DNA from: Archilochus colubris | Lineage: Eukaryota > Chordata > Aves > Apodiformes > Trochilidae | Assembly (NCBI GenBank): GCA_023079485.1 | Contig: CM041089.1 | Coordinates: 15,781,660-15,845,659, forward strand | Reading direction: 5' to 3' | Length of the DNA: 64,000 bases | Shown: in pieces, positions 36,601-46,229 of the stretch | How positions within the stretch are numbered: the stretch's first letter is position 1 | Layout of the letters: each line of letters starts with the position of its first letter | The notes under the pieces: model-generated | What the model saw: the letters and a program-made list of their open reading frames with translations, nothing else | Databases searched by the model: none | What the model was told of the DNA's origin: nothing | Made by a program: the position numbers and the translations under genes

Positions 36601-37767
36601 GGATGAAGATTTCATAGTTATTAAGGTTCATCATAATCAGTAGGAAAGTCATGTTTAAAAGAAAAGTTGTTTTCATTGAAACCAGGCAGACTTTTCTCCC
36701 CTTTACAGATTTTTATACAAATATTTCTCTGTATCTCTTGTTCTCATAGCTGAATTCTAGTGACATCCGTAGAGCTTCCCATTAACAGAATTACAAAATA
36801 GGAACACGTCCAGCAGCACAGTTGTCTCAGCATAGGAAGGCAACAGTGTAAGAGAAGGACATGAACATCAGAAGAGAATCTAAACCTCCCCTGCTTATTC
36901 CAGCCACCACTTCACCACCCCCTGCTTTATTCCTTTTAGCTCAGCAACACATCCAAGATCCAGGCTGAGAATTCTTTAGCTGACCCCAGGGCTGGCACTG
37001 TGCAGCCACAGAATCATAGAATCATCATAGAGTGGGCTGGGTTGGAAGGGACCTCAGAGATCACCAAGTCCAACCCTTAATCCACTCCCCCCGTGGTTCC
37101 CAGCCCATGGCACTCAGTGCCACATCCAGGCTCTTTGGAAAGATCTCCAGACACGGAGAATCCACTACTTCCCTGAAGTAGTTCCATCAGCTCAGGCCCA
37201 GCACCTCTGTTAACAGATCATTCCTGAGACCTTTTGCAACCAGTGCCCAGCTTTACACTGACTGCAGAGCTACTCCGAACGTTTCAGTAGGGCAGAAGGA
37301 GAAGGGGGAAATTAATTTTCCAGTGAGGCTTGAGGGCTGCTGCTCACAAGCACTTTGAAAATTCAGTATTAAAAAGGCAGAACCTCAGTACAGCTCAACA
37401 CCTCATGAGATCTGCTGCACTCTGTGGTTCTGTTGCTGAGAGAACCATTAAATTTTAAGGGCTGTGCTCCTTCCTCTAAACACTCCACCACAAGGAGAGA
37501 AAAAAAACCCAACAGTTCAAACACTTGGAAAGCTGTAAGCCTGAAATGCTGCAAACAAATCCTTACTGATCTGCTCCTCTTCCCAACAGAGTGAATGTTG
37601 AGAAGATGATGGTCACCACGGCATGTGGCTGCTGCAGGCCACTCCAGCTTCTTCAGAAGGAATTCCAGCTACCATGCCAAGATCCAGATAATCCTGGGAA
37701 AAGGCTGGTTACAAAAATACCTGTATTTAGTGGCTGTGGTTGTCACTCTGACAGGTGCATGCAGTAA
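369..37767 (+). CDS. MUC6: Gel-forming mucin MUC6 (beta-ovomucin orthologue), 5'-partial, 33 exons in window
   Basis: Secreted polymeric mucin that forms mucus or egg-white gel by disulfide linkage through its D assemblies and cystine knot. Seen: 33 exons with GT-AG introns and consistent phases, totalling 5649 nt and ending in TAA at 37765-37767. Exons: 369-456, 1559-1668, 3467-3674, 5681-5803, 6551-6671, 7504-7642, 7800-7904, 8253-8325, 8590-8727, 9599-9760, 13227-13321, 13942-14074, 14650-14899, 16020-16072, 16163-16272, 17343-17494, 18421-18562, 19031-19141, 19508-19693, 20103-20342, 21252-21408, 22136-22279, 22790-22852, 23811-23858, 24712-24894, 25957-26220, 26793-26840, 27199-27432, 28592-29041, 30571-31020, 32530-33117, 35656-35758, 37590-37767. 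Domain order is VWD/C8/TIL repeats, PTS, CTCK. Absence of D4 and VWC and the convergent AP2A2 neighbour point to MUC6 rather than MUC2, MUC5AC or MUC5B. The 5' exons lie before the window. Confidence 0.9.
457..5680 (+). other. MUC6 introns in D1 (457-1558, 1669-3466, 3675-5680)
   Basis: Between the D1 exons I see only AT-rich intron sequence, the poly(A) tract at 5038, and short ORFs without coding character. No RNA gene or recognisable transposon was found. Confidence 0.6.
5038..5062 (+). repeat. Poly(A) tract, 25 nt
   Basis: A run of 25 A lies in the 2-kb intron 3675-5680. No retrocopy is recognised upstream of it. Confidence 0.9.
7504..16072 (+). CDS. MUC6: MUC6 D2 assembly: VWD2, C8-2, TIL-2
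   Basis: Exons 7504-7642, 7800-7904, 8253-8325, 8590-8727 and 9599-9760 encode VWD2, from [19 protein letters not shown] to [14 protein letters not shown] and the closing FVDSWR segment. C8-2 is in 13227-13321 and 13942-14074 ([34 protein letters not shown]). TIL-2 is in 14650-14899 with the short exon 16020-16072. The CxxC motif is altered: the junction reads LGLCG, so the first cysteine is missing. A CR1 LINE of about 3 kb sits in the intron between 9760 and 13227 without touching either splice site. Confidence 0.88.
9945..12942 (+). mobile_element. CR1 LINE, near-complete ORF2, 5'-truncated
   Basis: A non-LTR retrotransposon lies in sense orientation in a MUC6 D2 intron. ORF2 spans about 9955-12842. 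The N-terminal endonuclease part shows AITETWW and MGDFNYPD; the reverse transcriptase part shows [22 protein letters not shown] and the catalytic FADDT. The reading frame shifts once, near 11545, where an A-run appears one base short; both flanking frames are otherwise open. The 3' end has the CR1 hallmark of four tandem ATTCTATG units (12908-12942). ORF1 is absent, so the copy is 5'-truncated. The 5' edge is approximate, and I saw no clear target-site duplication. Confidence 0.92.
12908..12942 (+). repeat. CR1 3'-terminal ATTCTATG tandem repeat
   Basis: Four exact 8-bp ATTCTATG units plus a partial unit form the tail of the CR1 element. Such short tandem tails replace poly(A) in CR1 and are thought to be recognised by its reverse transcriptase. 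Confidence 0.95.
13768..13906 (-). mobile_element. Old CR1 3'-end fragment
   Basis: Sequence resembling the reverse complement of a CR1 3' region (GAGACCTTTCAAACCATGCAG... then CCAACCATCAATCTGAC) ends shortly before the MUC6 exon at 13942. It is diverged and has no coding capacity. Edges are approximate. Confidence 0.55.
14900..16019 (+). other. MUC6 intron within TIL-2
   Basis: An intron of 1.1 kb with a 93-residue ORF (15131-15412) of low-complexity Leu/Pro composition that matches nothing known to me. No repeat is recognised. Confidence 0.5.
16163..22852 (+). CDS. MUC6: MUC6 D'-D3 assembly: TIL', VWD3, C8-3, TIL-3
   Basis: Exons 16163-16272 and 17343-17494 encode the D' TIL module ([20 protein letters not shown]). 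VWD3 starts in 18421-18562 with [20 protein letters not shown] and continues through 19031-19141, 19508-19693 and 20103-20342, where the intact [11 protein letters not shown] motif lies. Exon 21252-21408 continues C8-3 ([21 protein letters not shown] cysteine pattern). Exons 22136-22279 and 22790-22852 carry TIL-3 ([19 protein letters not shown]). In related gel mucins D3 makes the N-terminal interchain disulfides, and an intact CGLCG here fits that role. The module ends with VPCG, just before the Thr/Ser-rich exons. Confidence 0.88.
16640..17040. repeat. Unclassified dispersed repeat candidate, possibly a solo LTR
   Basis: A GC-richer block of about 400 bp in a MUC6 intron differs in composition from its surroundings. 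It contains a CCTTTTATTGG-like element, GCTCATGCGCAGTGGGG and a CTAATCAGGCACAGGTG stretch, reminiscent of avian endogenous retroviral LTRs. No ORF, primer-binding site or target duplication was found, so the class is a guess. Confidence 0.3.
17519..17762 (-). mobile_element. CR1 3'-end fragment
   Basis: Starts ACAGAATCAGAGAACAGTCA and contains TGGAAAAGACTTCTGAGATC and GTGCCACATCTACAC, the inverted CR1 3' region. It carries an internal CA/AATAAAC simple-repeat expansion around 17577-17615. It begins 24 nt after the donor of exon 17343-17494. Confidence 0.7.
18979..19015 (+). repeat. GGTTT simple repeat
   Basis: A short GGTTT/GGTTTTT array lies about 15 nt upstream of the acceptor of MUC6 exon 19031. 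It probably forms part of that exon's polypyrimidine environment. Confidence 0.7.
23811..33117 (+). CDS. MUC6: MUC6 PTS (mucin) region, eight phase-1 exons
   Basis: Exons 23811-23858, 24712-24894, 25957-26220, 26793-26840, 27199-27432, 28592-29041, 30571-31020 and 32530-33117 encode about 755 residues dominated by Thr, Ser, Pro and Ala, the substrate for dense O-glycosylation. Every exon starts and ends in phase 1, so any can be added or lost without changing frame. There are almost no cysteines and no CysD-like module. The exon at 23811 follows TIL-3 directly, and the last exon joins in frame to CTCK. Two exons are only 48 nt. The 23859 donor (GTTGGT) is the weakest splice site of the set. 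Transcript evidence could add or remove small exons here. Confidence 0.78.
24040..24160 (+). mobile_element. CR1 3'-end fragment
   Basis: CATCCCTGGAAATATTCAGG, GTCAGGCTGGACAG and GCAGCCTGATCTA match the sense CR1 3' region in a diverged copy within the intron 23859-24711. No coding capacity remains. Confidence 0.65.
24895..28591 (+). other. MUC6 introns between early PTS exons
   Basis: Introns 24895-25956, 26221-26792, 26841-27198 and 27433-28591 contain no repeat I can name. The first 35 nt of intron 27433 resemble the start of the intron after PTS copies A and B, marking exon 27199-27432 as a related unit. Confidence 0.5.
29080..29212 (+). repeat. CT/TTCC-rich simple repeat
   Basis: A pyrimidine-only tract of degenerate TTCC/TTTCC units lies in the intron after PTS copy A. 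It produces artefactual ORFs in several frames. Confidence 0.85.
29565..30175 (-). mobile_element. CR1 LINE fragment (end of RT and 3' region)
   Basis: In minus orientation it encodes diverged CR1 ORF2 C-terminal sequence ([16 protein letters not shown], then a degraded RRLRRDF segment), followed by the 3' region. It lies in the intron between PTS copies A and B and is absent from the intron between B and C, so it is not part of the duplicated unit. Confidence 0.85.
31085..32410 (-). mobile_element. CR1 LINE fragment with internal deletion
   Basis: In minus orientation, 32364 to about 31730 reads as a degraded CR1 endonuclease region ([19 protein letters not shown]). About 31500-31230 reads as late RT sequence ([11 protein letters not shown]), and 31200-31085 as the 3' region (TTGCCTGGGAGAAGAG on the plus strand). 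Most of the RT in between is missing. It lies between PTS copies B and C and is a different CR1 segment from the one between A and B. Confidence 0.8.
33552..33599 (+). repeat. Poly(T) tract, 48 nt
   Basis: An uninterrupted run of 48 T lies in the intron after the last PTS exon. On the minus strand it could be the poly(A) tail of a retroposed sequence, but nothing recognisable lies beside it. Confidence 0.9.
33825..33985 (-). mobile_element. CR1 3'-end fragment
   Basis: ACTCATAGAAGGATTTGGG followed by TTGGAAGGAACCATCTAG matches the inverted CR1 3' end. It is short and diverged, within intron 33118-35655. Confidence 0.65.
35656..37767 (+). CDS. MUC6: MUC6 C-terminal cystine-knot (CTCK) domain
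   Basis: Two exons, 35656-35758 and 37590-37767, encode a CTCK domain of about 93 residues. It starts with [20 protein letters not shown], continues with [10 protein letters not shown] and TACGCCRP, and ends [10 protein letters not shown] before TAA. In gel mucins this knot dimerises the C-termini in the ER. It follows the PTS region directly, with no VWC or D4 module, as known for MUC6. The join after 35758 is phase 2 (AG|A, Arg) and the frame runs cleanly to the stop. The intron between the exons contains a CR1 fragment. Confidence 0.92.
37008..37262 (-). mobile_element. CR1 3'-end fragment in the last MUC6 intron
   Basis: Begins with ACAGAATCATAGAATCATC and contains GGTTGGAAGGGACCTCAGAG and AGTCCAACCC, a well-preserved inverted CR1 3' end about 330 nt before the final exon. 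Confidence 0.85.
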
Positions 37768-38125
37768 GCAGCCCTGCAGAGGGTCACAGCCACACATCTC
37801 TGTTTCAACACTTCCACAGGGGCTGCTCATTGCTGGGATTGCATTACAAGTAATTGCTGATTAACCAGGACAGACTTCAGTGAGGCTTCCTGAGAGCTGC
37901 CTGGAGTGTCAGGGATGGTAACTGATAAATTATCCCTGATCAGGAAGGGGCTGAGGGTGGTAAAGGGTGCAGGGGAAAAAAAGAAAAGAAAAAGGCAAGG
38001 TGGGGAAACTGTCCAAAACTGTCTGGCCTTGCCCAAGGTGATATTTGACTTAGAGGCTAAAAACTCACAAGTGCACTGAGCAGCAACAGAAATTTGACTT
38101 TCAAATAAAGCAGAAGGAATTGAAT
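37768..38125 (+). promoter_or_regulatory. MUC6: MUC6 3' UTR with poly(A) signal
   Basis: The stop codon is followed by about 340 nt of non-coding sequence with a canonical AATAAA at 38104-38109, the first in this orientation after the stop. The cleavage point about 15-20 nt beyond it is inferred. No repeat is recognised in the UTR. Confidence 0.6.
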
Positions 38126-39069
38126 TTGCTGATTCCTTACTCTTCAATCAATGATTTTAACTGAAAAACAGTCTGTTAGGTTCACTACAGCTGAGCTAGG
38201 ACCTGTTACACAGCCCAGTGCTAAACTGGGAGAACAAAAACCTCAAGTGAGCTGCTGCTTGTCCTCTGGACACAGCACTTGTCCTTGTCACCCAGCACAG
38301 CCAGTGACAGACCACCAGGTGCTGCTGGGTCTCTGCAGCCACCTCAGGGTGGTGGCAGATTTCTAGGAACACCACTAGCACAGACATCCATCCAGTGGCT
38401 TCTGGGCAAAGCAGGAATTTCCAGGGAATTTCTCTGCAAGAAATCCAAGTCTGGACATGTCCCAGCAGGACACAGGCAGTTCAACCACAAGCAATTTCTA
38501 CATGTTGCTCAGAGAATATTCCTGACCACTTTGTTTGCAATTTATTTCAGAAAAAGTCGTGTGAATACATAAAAGCTCACAGTACCCAGGTGTTTTTTTT
38601 CTTTTAGGAAGTTTTAGAGAATTACTAAGAACCTGAAGCATACATTTAAAGCTTGAGTGATGATATTTAGCAGTTTCCTCTTCTTTTACAGCAATATTAA
38701 CTTTTTTTTTCACAAGTTCAGCCTCTGTGTATGCAGGTATGTGCTTCACAGCTCACCCATACCCCCTGTGACAGCAGTTTACTGCAGCATGTGCTGTTCA
38801 TACACTCCCTGGTGTTACACACTCTAGCAAGGAAGATCTGGTAACAAGTTTTGGGCTTTTTTACAGCAGAGTATTTGTAACATGTGACCAAAACCACAAA
38901 CAAAAAGGCCAAACAACCTGACTGGGGGAGCAGAGATCTCCAGGCCAAATAAGGCTCAACTCAACACAACCCACCAGAAGTTGACAGAACAGCATTTACC
39001 ATCAGACATCAGGTGTGTTCCATGCAGGTATTCTTTACACTTCCATGCCTCCAGACAAAAAAAGGACAG
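38126..39069. other. Convergent intergenic interval
   Basis: About 0.9 kb separates the inferred 3' ends of MUC6 (+) and AP2A2 (-). I see no supported exon, RNA gene or recognisable repeat here. ORFs in it are short and lack coding character. Confidence 0.5.
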
Positions 39070-41557
39070 TTTGGTTACTGTTCTAATCTTTTATTTAATC
39101 TTAATACATCCTTCTGATGAATATAGTCTAATATATAGTCTTCTATATGAAAATTATGCACTTAATTTGACAGAACTTTGTTTTATACAAATAAGACAAT
39201 CACCATGTTACATACTGGAGTGTAGGTCAAGAATGAACATTTGCTACCTAGTTTGCTATTCAGTTATTTTCACATGTCAATGCCTGAAAATACTGTACTT
39301 AAAAACAATAACACTGTTTACTGCAGAAATTACTTTGTCTGCTTGACAGGATACATCACTTTGGTAAATGAACCATCATTCACAAGAAAATAATCAAGTA
39401 TTTGTCCTTAACTTGTTCACTTTTCTGCTCGTGGTTTCATTGAGCTGACATTTAATACAAAGCATCAATGGTCAGAAGCTTAATACAGTTACCACTGAAA
39501 AGACACTTGCCCTCACTCCCCTCCTTCCCACATTTTTAATGCATATTTTAGCACAGCCTAAACCAAAGCAAAGTGAACTAAAGTAGAGCAGTGTCTCAAG
39601 GTGTCCTGAGGGCACAGAACATTTCCAGGGGGACAGCTAGACAAGAGGATTTGAAAAACAAACTGCGATAGAAGCTCCTCCCCTGTCCTTGCTAAGACTC
39701 CATCCACCCAGCACCCTGCAGCCTGTAAAGCACAAAACACCAGGGAGTTCATGAGTATCCTGACAACTGCCCAGCCTGGCTGCAGAACTGCTCAGGAACA
39801 TCCTCAAACACAATGTTTGTCATCAGAGAGTCATGATTAACTACTCAAAAGGCCACAAATGGCCAACTTTTCAAGAGAACTTTTGCAGAGAGACCAGATC
39901 TAGAGCCAAGTTTTCAGTCACACCATCCACAGCTAGCAGCCATTTCAGGAAAAAACAAAACAAAACTCTCTCCTCAAATCCACAGACCCCAGCCAAACCT
40001 TTGTTCCTCATTCTTCACTTGAGCTCAAGCACAATCACTGACTTGCTACCAAGCCCAATTACAGTCACCCAAATCCATCATTTAACTCAAAACACTGAAG
40101 AAAAAATGCAAGGCACACTGCCCCACCTAAACCCCTGTCCCCTGCTGCAGACCATGACAAGAGCTTCACTTAAGTCTCTTTCCAGTGTCACCACTGTCAC
40201 TCCAAAACTTCATTTGATGGGCACACTGCTGGATGTGCTGTGAGCTCCAGGCAGCCTTGCTTCACATAACCTTGAGGAAATCTTGACCTGAGGGTGCAGT
40301 TCTCACACAGCAGAGGTCATTTCTCTGTCCCCTGTAGCACTTGCTGCTGACTGCACTACCTCAGCCTGTGCTGCATCTCAAGGTTTTCAGTGTGAGAGCT
40401 GAAGTTGTGTGAAGTTGTGTTTAGTTCTGCAAGGAGGCTGCTGATGGACAAGTTACAAAGGCTCTGGCTGGAAAATCTGCTACAAAAGCTGAGCATTCTG
40501 GGGCCCTCTACTCAGCCTCAACAGCGTCCTACACCACGTTGGGCACTTCTACCACTACTGATAGGCAGCTGCTCACCCTCTTCAGTTTTAGCATTGCTGT
40601 ACTCTGGGAGACAAAACACTGTTTAAAATGCCATTTTCCTCTAACAGAGTGCATGGCTTCCAGCCCTTCAAGGGCCCGTTTCTTCCCACATCTCCTTTTA
40701 TACAATACCAGGCTCTGCAGTAAGTTGGGTCACATCATGAGGACTATTGACAGGAAACAGAAAAAACACACAACAGAATATTTCACCTCAGTTTCACTAA
40801 CAATGGACAAGCATGTACTCACTCACCACCTACCAGAGAAGGTCACCTTACTATTTGTGAGAAGCAGAGGGATTGAGAATATCTTTTGTGTACAGCCCAC
40901 TGTCCAAAGATCAGAAAACACAAAGATGTAAAGGATTACAAGCTCACTACTTTAAGACTCTGGTCCTGTTGCATTTTTCAAATGCAAAGATTGGTGACAC
41001 TCAACAGAAACGTTCACTTGAATCAGATTCAAACCCATCCTGGAATCTGCCCTTCCATCCAGCACAAGAGTTGTCACAATGCTCAACTCTACCACGTTTG
41101 GACTCTTCATTAACATTGAAATTAACCTTCTAGAGCAACATTACATTGGCTTCTTTCAGTTGAGAACAGAGGGAGCACCTGTTATAGGCACTAAGGCAGA
41201 ATGTTACCAGCCATTTCCAGTTGAAATCCTCTGTTATACCAAGTCAATTTCCCTTTAACAAGTTTAAAAGTTTGACCTCTGGGAAAAAAATGAAAAAAAA
41301 AAGGGGGGGGAGAGGGGGAAGCACAAGACAGCCCTCACACCCTTTGTGTAACACACTAAAAGCCATTTTTAATGTAAAAAGTCACTTCCCTGTACTGTAC
41401 ATTTTATAATCTTAATTTCAAACAAGGGTCAAGTCTATTAAGGCAGGGAGCTGATACTGGTTAACATTGCATTACTCAGACAGTGATGTACAAGACATTT
41501 ATTTGCAGTATAATGACAGTGATATAAATGGACAAACCAAAACTGACATGGTTAATA
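39070..41557 (-). promoter_or_regulatory. AP2A2: Probable AP2A2 3' UTR with distal poly(A) signal
   Basis: Downstream of the AP2A2 stop (41558-41560) on the minus strand, the sequence is unspliced-looking and non-coding. A minus-strand AATAAA lies at 39095-39090, followed by a GT/T-rich stretch typical of cleavage sites. A proximal AATAAA at 41503-41498 lies only about 55 nt after the stop and could give a very short UTR. The long UTR is an inference; 3'-end reads would settle which is used. Confidence 0.45.
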
Positions 41558-44500
41558 TTAAAACTGTTCTGACAGCAATTCACATAATCTCTGAGATACA
41601 GCTTCTTTACTTGTTCGTAGTGTGAGCCTATACATCTGAAAAAGAACAAAGCATTATTTATTTTTTAAAACACAGTTTGGCATTAAGTGACTGCCATCAT
41701 CTACTGAAAGCTTCTGTTTGGTGTCATAGGAGGAAGAGCTCAACTTAAAGCATTCAGAGGCACTCAGGCCCTGAGTGATTCAACCCAAGGACTTGCTCAG
41801 CTCCCACTGCTCTAAGAGTTTTAGGCTTTTGCAGCAAGGTATTGTCCAAAATTTTTCTTTAAGAGGACTGTGGAAAAAAGCCTAGGTACTCTTTACCACT
41901 CCCTGTTCAAAAACCAGGAGATTTATCACACAAAACTTCAGTCTTCAGTTAACTTCAAAACCTAAGAAAATATGCCTGAAGAAAAATACTCTAAACATCA
42001 TGCTTGTTTGCTTATGTTTTCTCTTTTGGCCAATCATTCTTTTATTAATTTAAACTGGCAAAGGGAATTCTACTCAATCTTGTCCCAGGTGCACAAAAGA
42101 GAAACACTGGTTTCCAAGATAAATATGGGATTCTCTGGACAGTCAAGAGGAAGGCAATGATCTCTTTCAACAGGAAAGAGAAATTCTGTCAGAAGCAGCT
42201 TAATCAAACTGGGCCAGGACCAGCTGCTACAGTTTCCTTTCTTGTTGGAGTGTGCAGTCACAACCTACTGCAACAGGGATTAAACACAAATACCTGAGAG
42301 GTTTCAGACACACACGGGTATTTAGCTCAAAGGAGAGTCTGTATTTAAGCTGCAGAGACTTGAACAGATACCTGTGCCTGCAGGTTGGGTTCGAGGCGCA
42401 GCAAGCATCCGATCTGAGTAGTTTTTGTGTGTATGATACCAGCACCAACAAAGTTAGCAGGATTGGGATCTACCTCCTCAAGCAGGGCTGATCCAAAGCC
42501 AATTATCTAGGAAAGAAACCCAGAAGAGTTAGATGTGGGGACAGGAGGACACAAAGATCAAGGCTACCCAAGCAAAGCCATCTACAAGTAGCAAAACAAG
42601 CTGGGGACCAAGTTTTACTTGAAAGGTTTGAGACATTGAAGAATTATCTGATAATTTTGCTATGATTTTGCTATGAAAAATTTTTAATTGACAGTGATGC
42701 TGATAATGCCCTGTTCCTGCAAAAAGGTTCCTCTTGCAAAGAACTGGGAAATCAAACAAGTCTTTGATAAAGCCATTCCTGTCTGACACTTGGCTCTTCT
42801 GCTTGGCCTAACCCAGCCAGTTCTACAAAGAGTCACTTGTTTTCTTTTCTAACTAGTAACTCCAGCATACATAAAGGCTGAGAGTATCCTCCAGCTCAGT
42901 GTTAAACACTGAATTGGTGCTTTCTTAAAAAGCTTCAAGTTTCCAGCTGCAACTGAAGACTGTACCTAAGCCCCAGTGAGAACCAGCCCATTCAGCACTG
43001 TCTCCTACACAACATGGACTTGGACTTTAACAGGATGAACCCAACTGCCATTTAAACCAAGGCCACCCAAGTTTGCTTATTCCACTACCCTTACAATCCA
43101 AATTCAAAATACCACACTACCACCCACCTTGGCTTTTGTGATCTCTGCATCCATTGGGTGTTTTGCTTTGAAGATGTTCTGCACTTCTTGTTTGGGACTG
43201 CAAGACAAGGCAAGATGAATACATGGGGTAACACACGTGTTACACACAGCAACCTGCTGGGGAGTTTGGAACTCACAGAGTTAAGGGTGGGATGGGCACT
43301 GCACCAGCTACTAACACATTACTAACACACCCTTCCTCTTCCCCTGCCCCACCAAAGAGGCCCAAATGCAGACAAAGTCTTACTTGCTCAGTTGCTTCCA
43401 ACGCTGGAAAAAGTCTTGAGAAGACATCTCTGTTGGCTGGAAAAATTTATTCAATGTGATGGGTAACTTGACAGAAAGGTTTTGAAATGTCCCACCATAC
43501 CTGCATGGGAAACAGGAAGAACACAGTGTGTGCCACTCAGGGTCAGCAGGCTCTCAGCCTAACTAAACAAGCAACTGAGGATTAACACCAAGGTGCAACT
43601 GTTTATGACTATTACCCAGGAAATTATCTTTAAGTTTGGGGAGCCCCTGGCACAGGCTGCCCCAAGCAGCTGTGGCTGCTCCCCCCGGGAAGTGTTCAGG
43701 GCCAGGCTGGATGGGGCCTTGGTCTGGTGGAAAGGTTCCCTGCCATGGCAGGGGAGGGTGGAAATCATAGAATGGTCTGATGTGGAACTAGATTCTCTTT
43801 TAATTAATGTTTAATATCCCTTCCAACCCATTCTGTGATTCTATGAACTGCAAATAATGTTACTTCTAAGATAGTTTTAATCCACTGTCTAAATTTATTT
43901 GCTCTGCTTAGATGGCACAAGGAAGTGAATTGGCAGAATTTCTACTAAGGATCTCTGGGTTTCCACATGGAATATTATCCTTTTAGACAGCACCCATCAA
44001 AGGAGTGAAAACATGCATCTCCATGGGAAGCACACCAGTAAGAACCAGTTTAGAGTAGAACAACAGACTGCATCTCAAGAATCAGGATTTCCCAAAGGCT
44101 GATGCTGAGTGGACAGAGCAAGATTTTATTTCTGGCTGCATGAATTTCCAGGTCAAGCTTGGAACCAGAATGGAGAAATTTCTGGGTATATTCCTGTCAA
44201 GATTTCTTAAGCAAGCAGGGAGACTGCTGGTTTATACAGACAGCAGAGAGCCAAGCCATGGAGACATTTTATCAGTAGCTGCTTCTTGAGTCATCTACTC
44301 AAGATAAATTCATGCATCTATATTCTGCTCTTCAGAGAGCCAAAAATCAATTATCTATCTTTCCTTTAATTAATTTACTAGCATTTGAATCCTGTGTTTT
44401 ACCTGAATTGAATGTTCAGGATTGGAGCTTCCATAAAGTCTGACACACATTCAATGTTCACAACCTGCTGAACCTGGGCCCCTCCATCCACTGTGGGGTC

Positions 44501-46229
44501 CACAGGTTTTGTCTGAAGATTCAGGCATGAGAAGTGGTTAAGGACACTGATCAGCGAATTAGTAACTTCACAGAAAAACACACAGCGGATTCTCCAACAA
44601 ATGATGTCAGGAATTAGCATTGTCTTCACTCACTGTCTACAAACTACGAACTATTCAAAGTTTAATTGCTGTGCAGCAAGAAGGTGAGGGTTTTTTCATA
44701 CTGAAACACCTATAAGCTATACCCCCAATTTTCAAGAAAGAAGAAAGCCTCAAAAAGGCACAGACAATAAACACTGGACTACCTCATCCTGATGGGAACA
44801 TTAAAGGGATGCTTTGAGTCTAACAAGCTTGATTACACAGTCCCCCAGAAATCCTAAATTTGTAATATCAAGTGTTAAGGATGAACTGTGAATTAAGATC
44901 TTATTTTAAGGTAACATCATTCTTGTGTAACTGTATTCTACTCTCTTCATCTGAAGTCTGATGTTACCTGTTAATGCAGGACTTGAAGGACACATCTACA
45001 CCCCTGCAACTTCAAGACAGCAGAAAAAGCTACAGTTACTTTCCATATTTATCCAGCCTAATTTCTCCTTGTTCCAACAGTAAAATTTGTGTTTGCAACT
45101 AGAGCTTTAAGGAAAGATTCTTCCATCTCTGCTCAAGACTTGTTCATTCTACGAGAACTTGATAAAATTAGCAGCAGGTTTCTCATTTCCTCACGTTCAG
45201 GGACACCATGCCTCTATCAGCAGCTTTCTGATGATCTGGTGCAGCATAACTCACAAAACCCCAACAAGAACAGACAGGTGCTACTGCACTGAAGGATATT
45301 TGACTGTAGGTCATCTGAGCAGATCACTGTTGGAGTGAAATTCAAGAACTGTGTTGATGTCTTGTTACCATAGAATATGAACATGCGTCCTAGAAAGGAT
45401 AAAAGACAGCAGAACCTTTAGATCTGTCACATGTAATCATATTCATTACTTGTGCTTCAAGTCTCTTCATACATTGTCTTTCCACCTTTCCTTAAAACAA
45501 GTTTAAAAACAAAGCATAATTTACATGACTTATTTTACCAAGACAGTTCAAAACAAAAGAACAGATGAAAACGAAGCATCAGAGCTGTCACACAGGCAGT
45601 TAAAGCACCACTGGAAATCTTGCAGATGCCAGGAGATTTTTACTTTTTATGGCAAAAAGCTACAAATGGTACCAGAAGTTATGCAGGAAGGGAGAAGCAG
45701 CAATCCTAGTACTGGCTCTGTTTGATTCCCACCTCTTTTCTAAATGTTTTCAGTATCTGGTGCAGTGATGTATTAGGACATGTCTGGTATTTACTGTGTA
45801 TCATACGAGTACAATAAGCTATGCTGTAACAGACAAAACTTGGAAAAAGGCCCTTTATACCCCCAGCTGCACAGACCTTACACCAAGGCAGCAAGAGCTG
45901 GAGGTCACAGTATCACTTAACACTCCCATTTCAGCTTCAGCTACCAAAAAACCCAACAAGTTTACAGAAATAAGAACTCACACAGCAGCCAGGGACACAC
46001 AGTGAGAATTCTAAGACGCCTCAGGGCTGAAATCCCTGAAATCCCATTTCCCTTCTTAGCAGCTGAAAAGTCAGTCCTGTCCTGTCCCAACGCAGGACAC
46101 CCACCCTGCTGTGCTGGCACTGAGTCCCTGGGGTCAAAGATCTTACCCAGATTCTGTCGGAATTCAGATTTCAATCCAATTTGCAGCAACTGGTTTTCAA
46201 ATAAGACTCCATTGTTTTTACACACAAAC
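41558..46229 (-). CDS. AP2A2: AP2A2 ear (appendage) domain
   Basis: Seven exons encode the appendage, an IgG-like beta-sandwich plus platform that recruits DPF/DPW, FxDxF and WxxF proteins. It starts at [20 protein letters not shown], then [19 protein letters not shown], the [10 protein letters not shown] segment, and the platform sequence [10 protein letters not shown] with FFQRWKQLS. The tryptophan in FFQRWKQLS corresponds to the main platform ligand-binding residue of alpha ears. It ends [20 protein letters not shown] then LSEQF and TAA at 41560-41558. Exons: 46147-46229, 45300-45389, 44403-44526, 43384-43500, 43128-43197, 42372-42506, 41558-41635. Confidence 0.94.

Noticed and set aside
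369..37767. Assignment to MUC2, MUC5AC or MUC5B
   Set aside because: Those mucins have CysD modules and/or D4-VWC domains before the cystine knot. Here PTS is followed directly by CTCK, and AP2A2 is the convergent neighbour, as expected for MUC6.
44513..44526. AG acceptor at 44514-44513 as the normal 3' splice site of the U12-like intron
   Set aside because: Starting the exon at ACAAAACC (phase 0) after a phase-1 donor shifts the frame, and it drops the conserved LNLQ. The alternative GT donor (GTGCAG) after 45300 also fails to close the phase.
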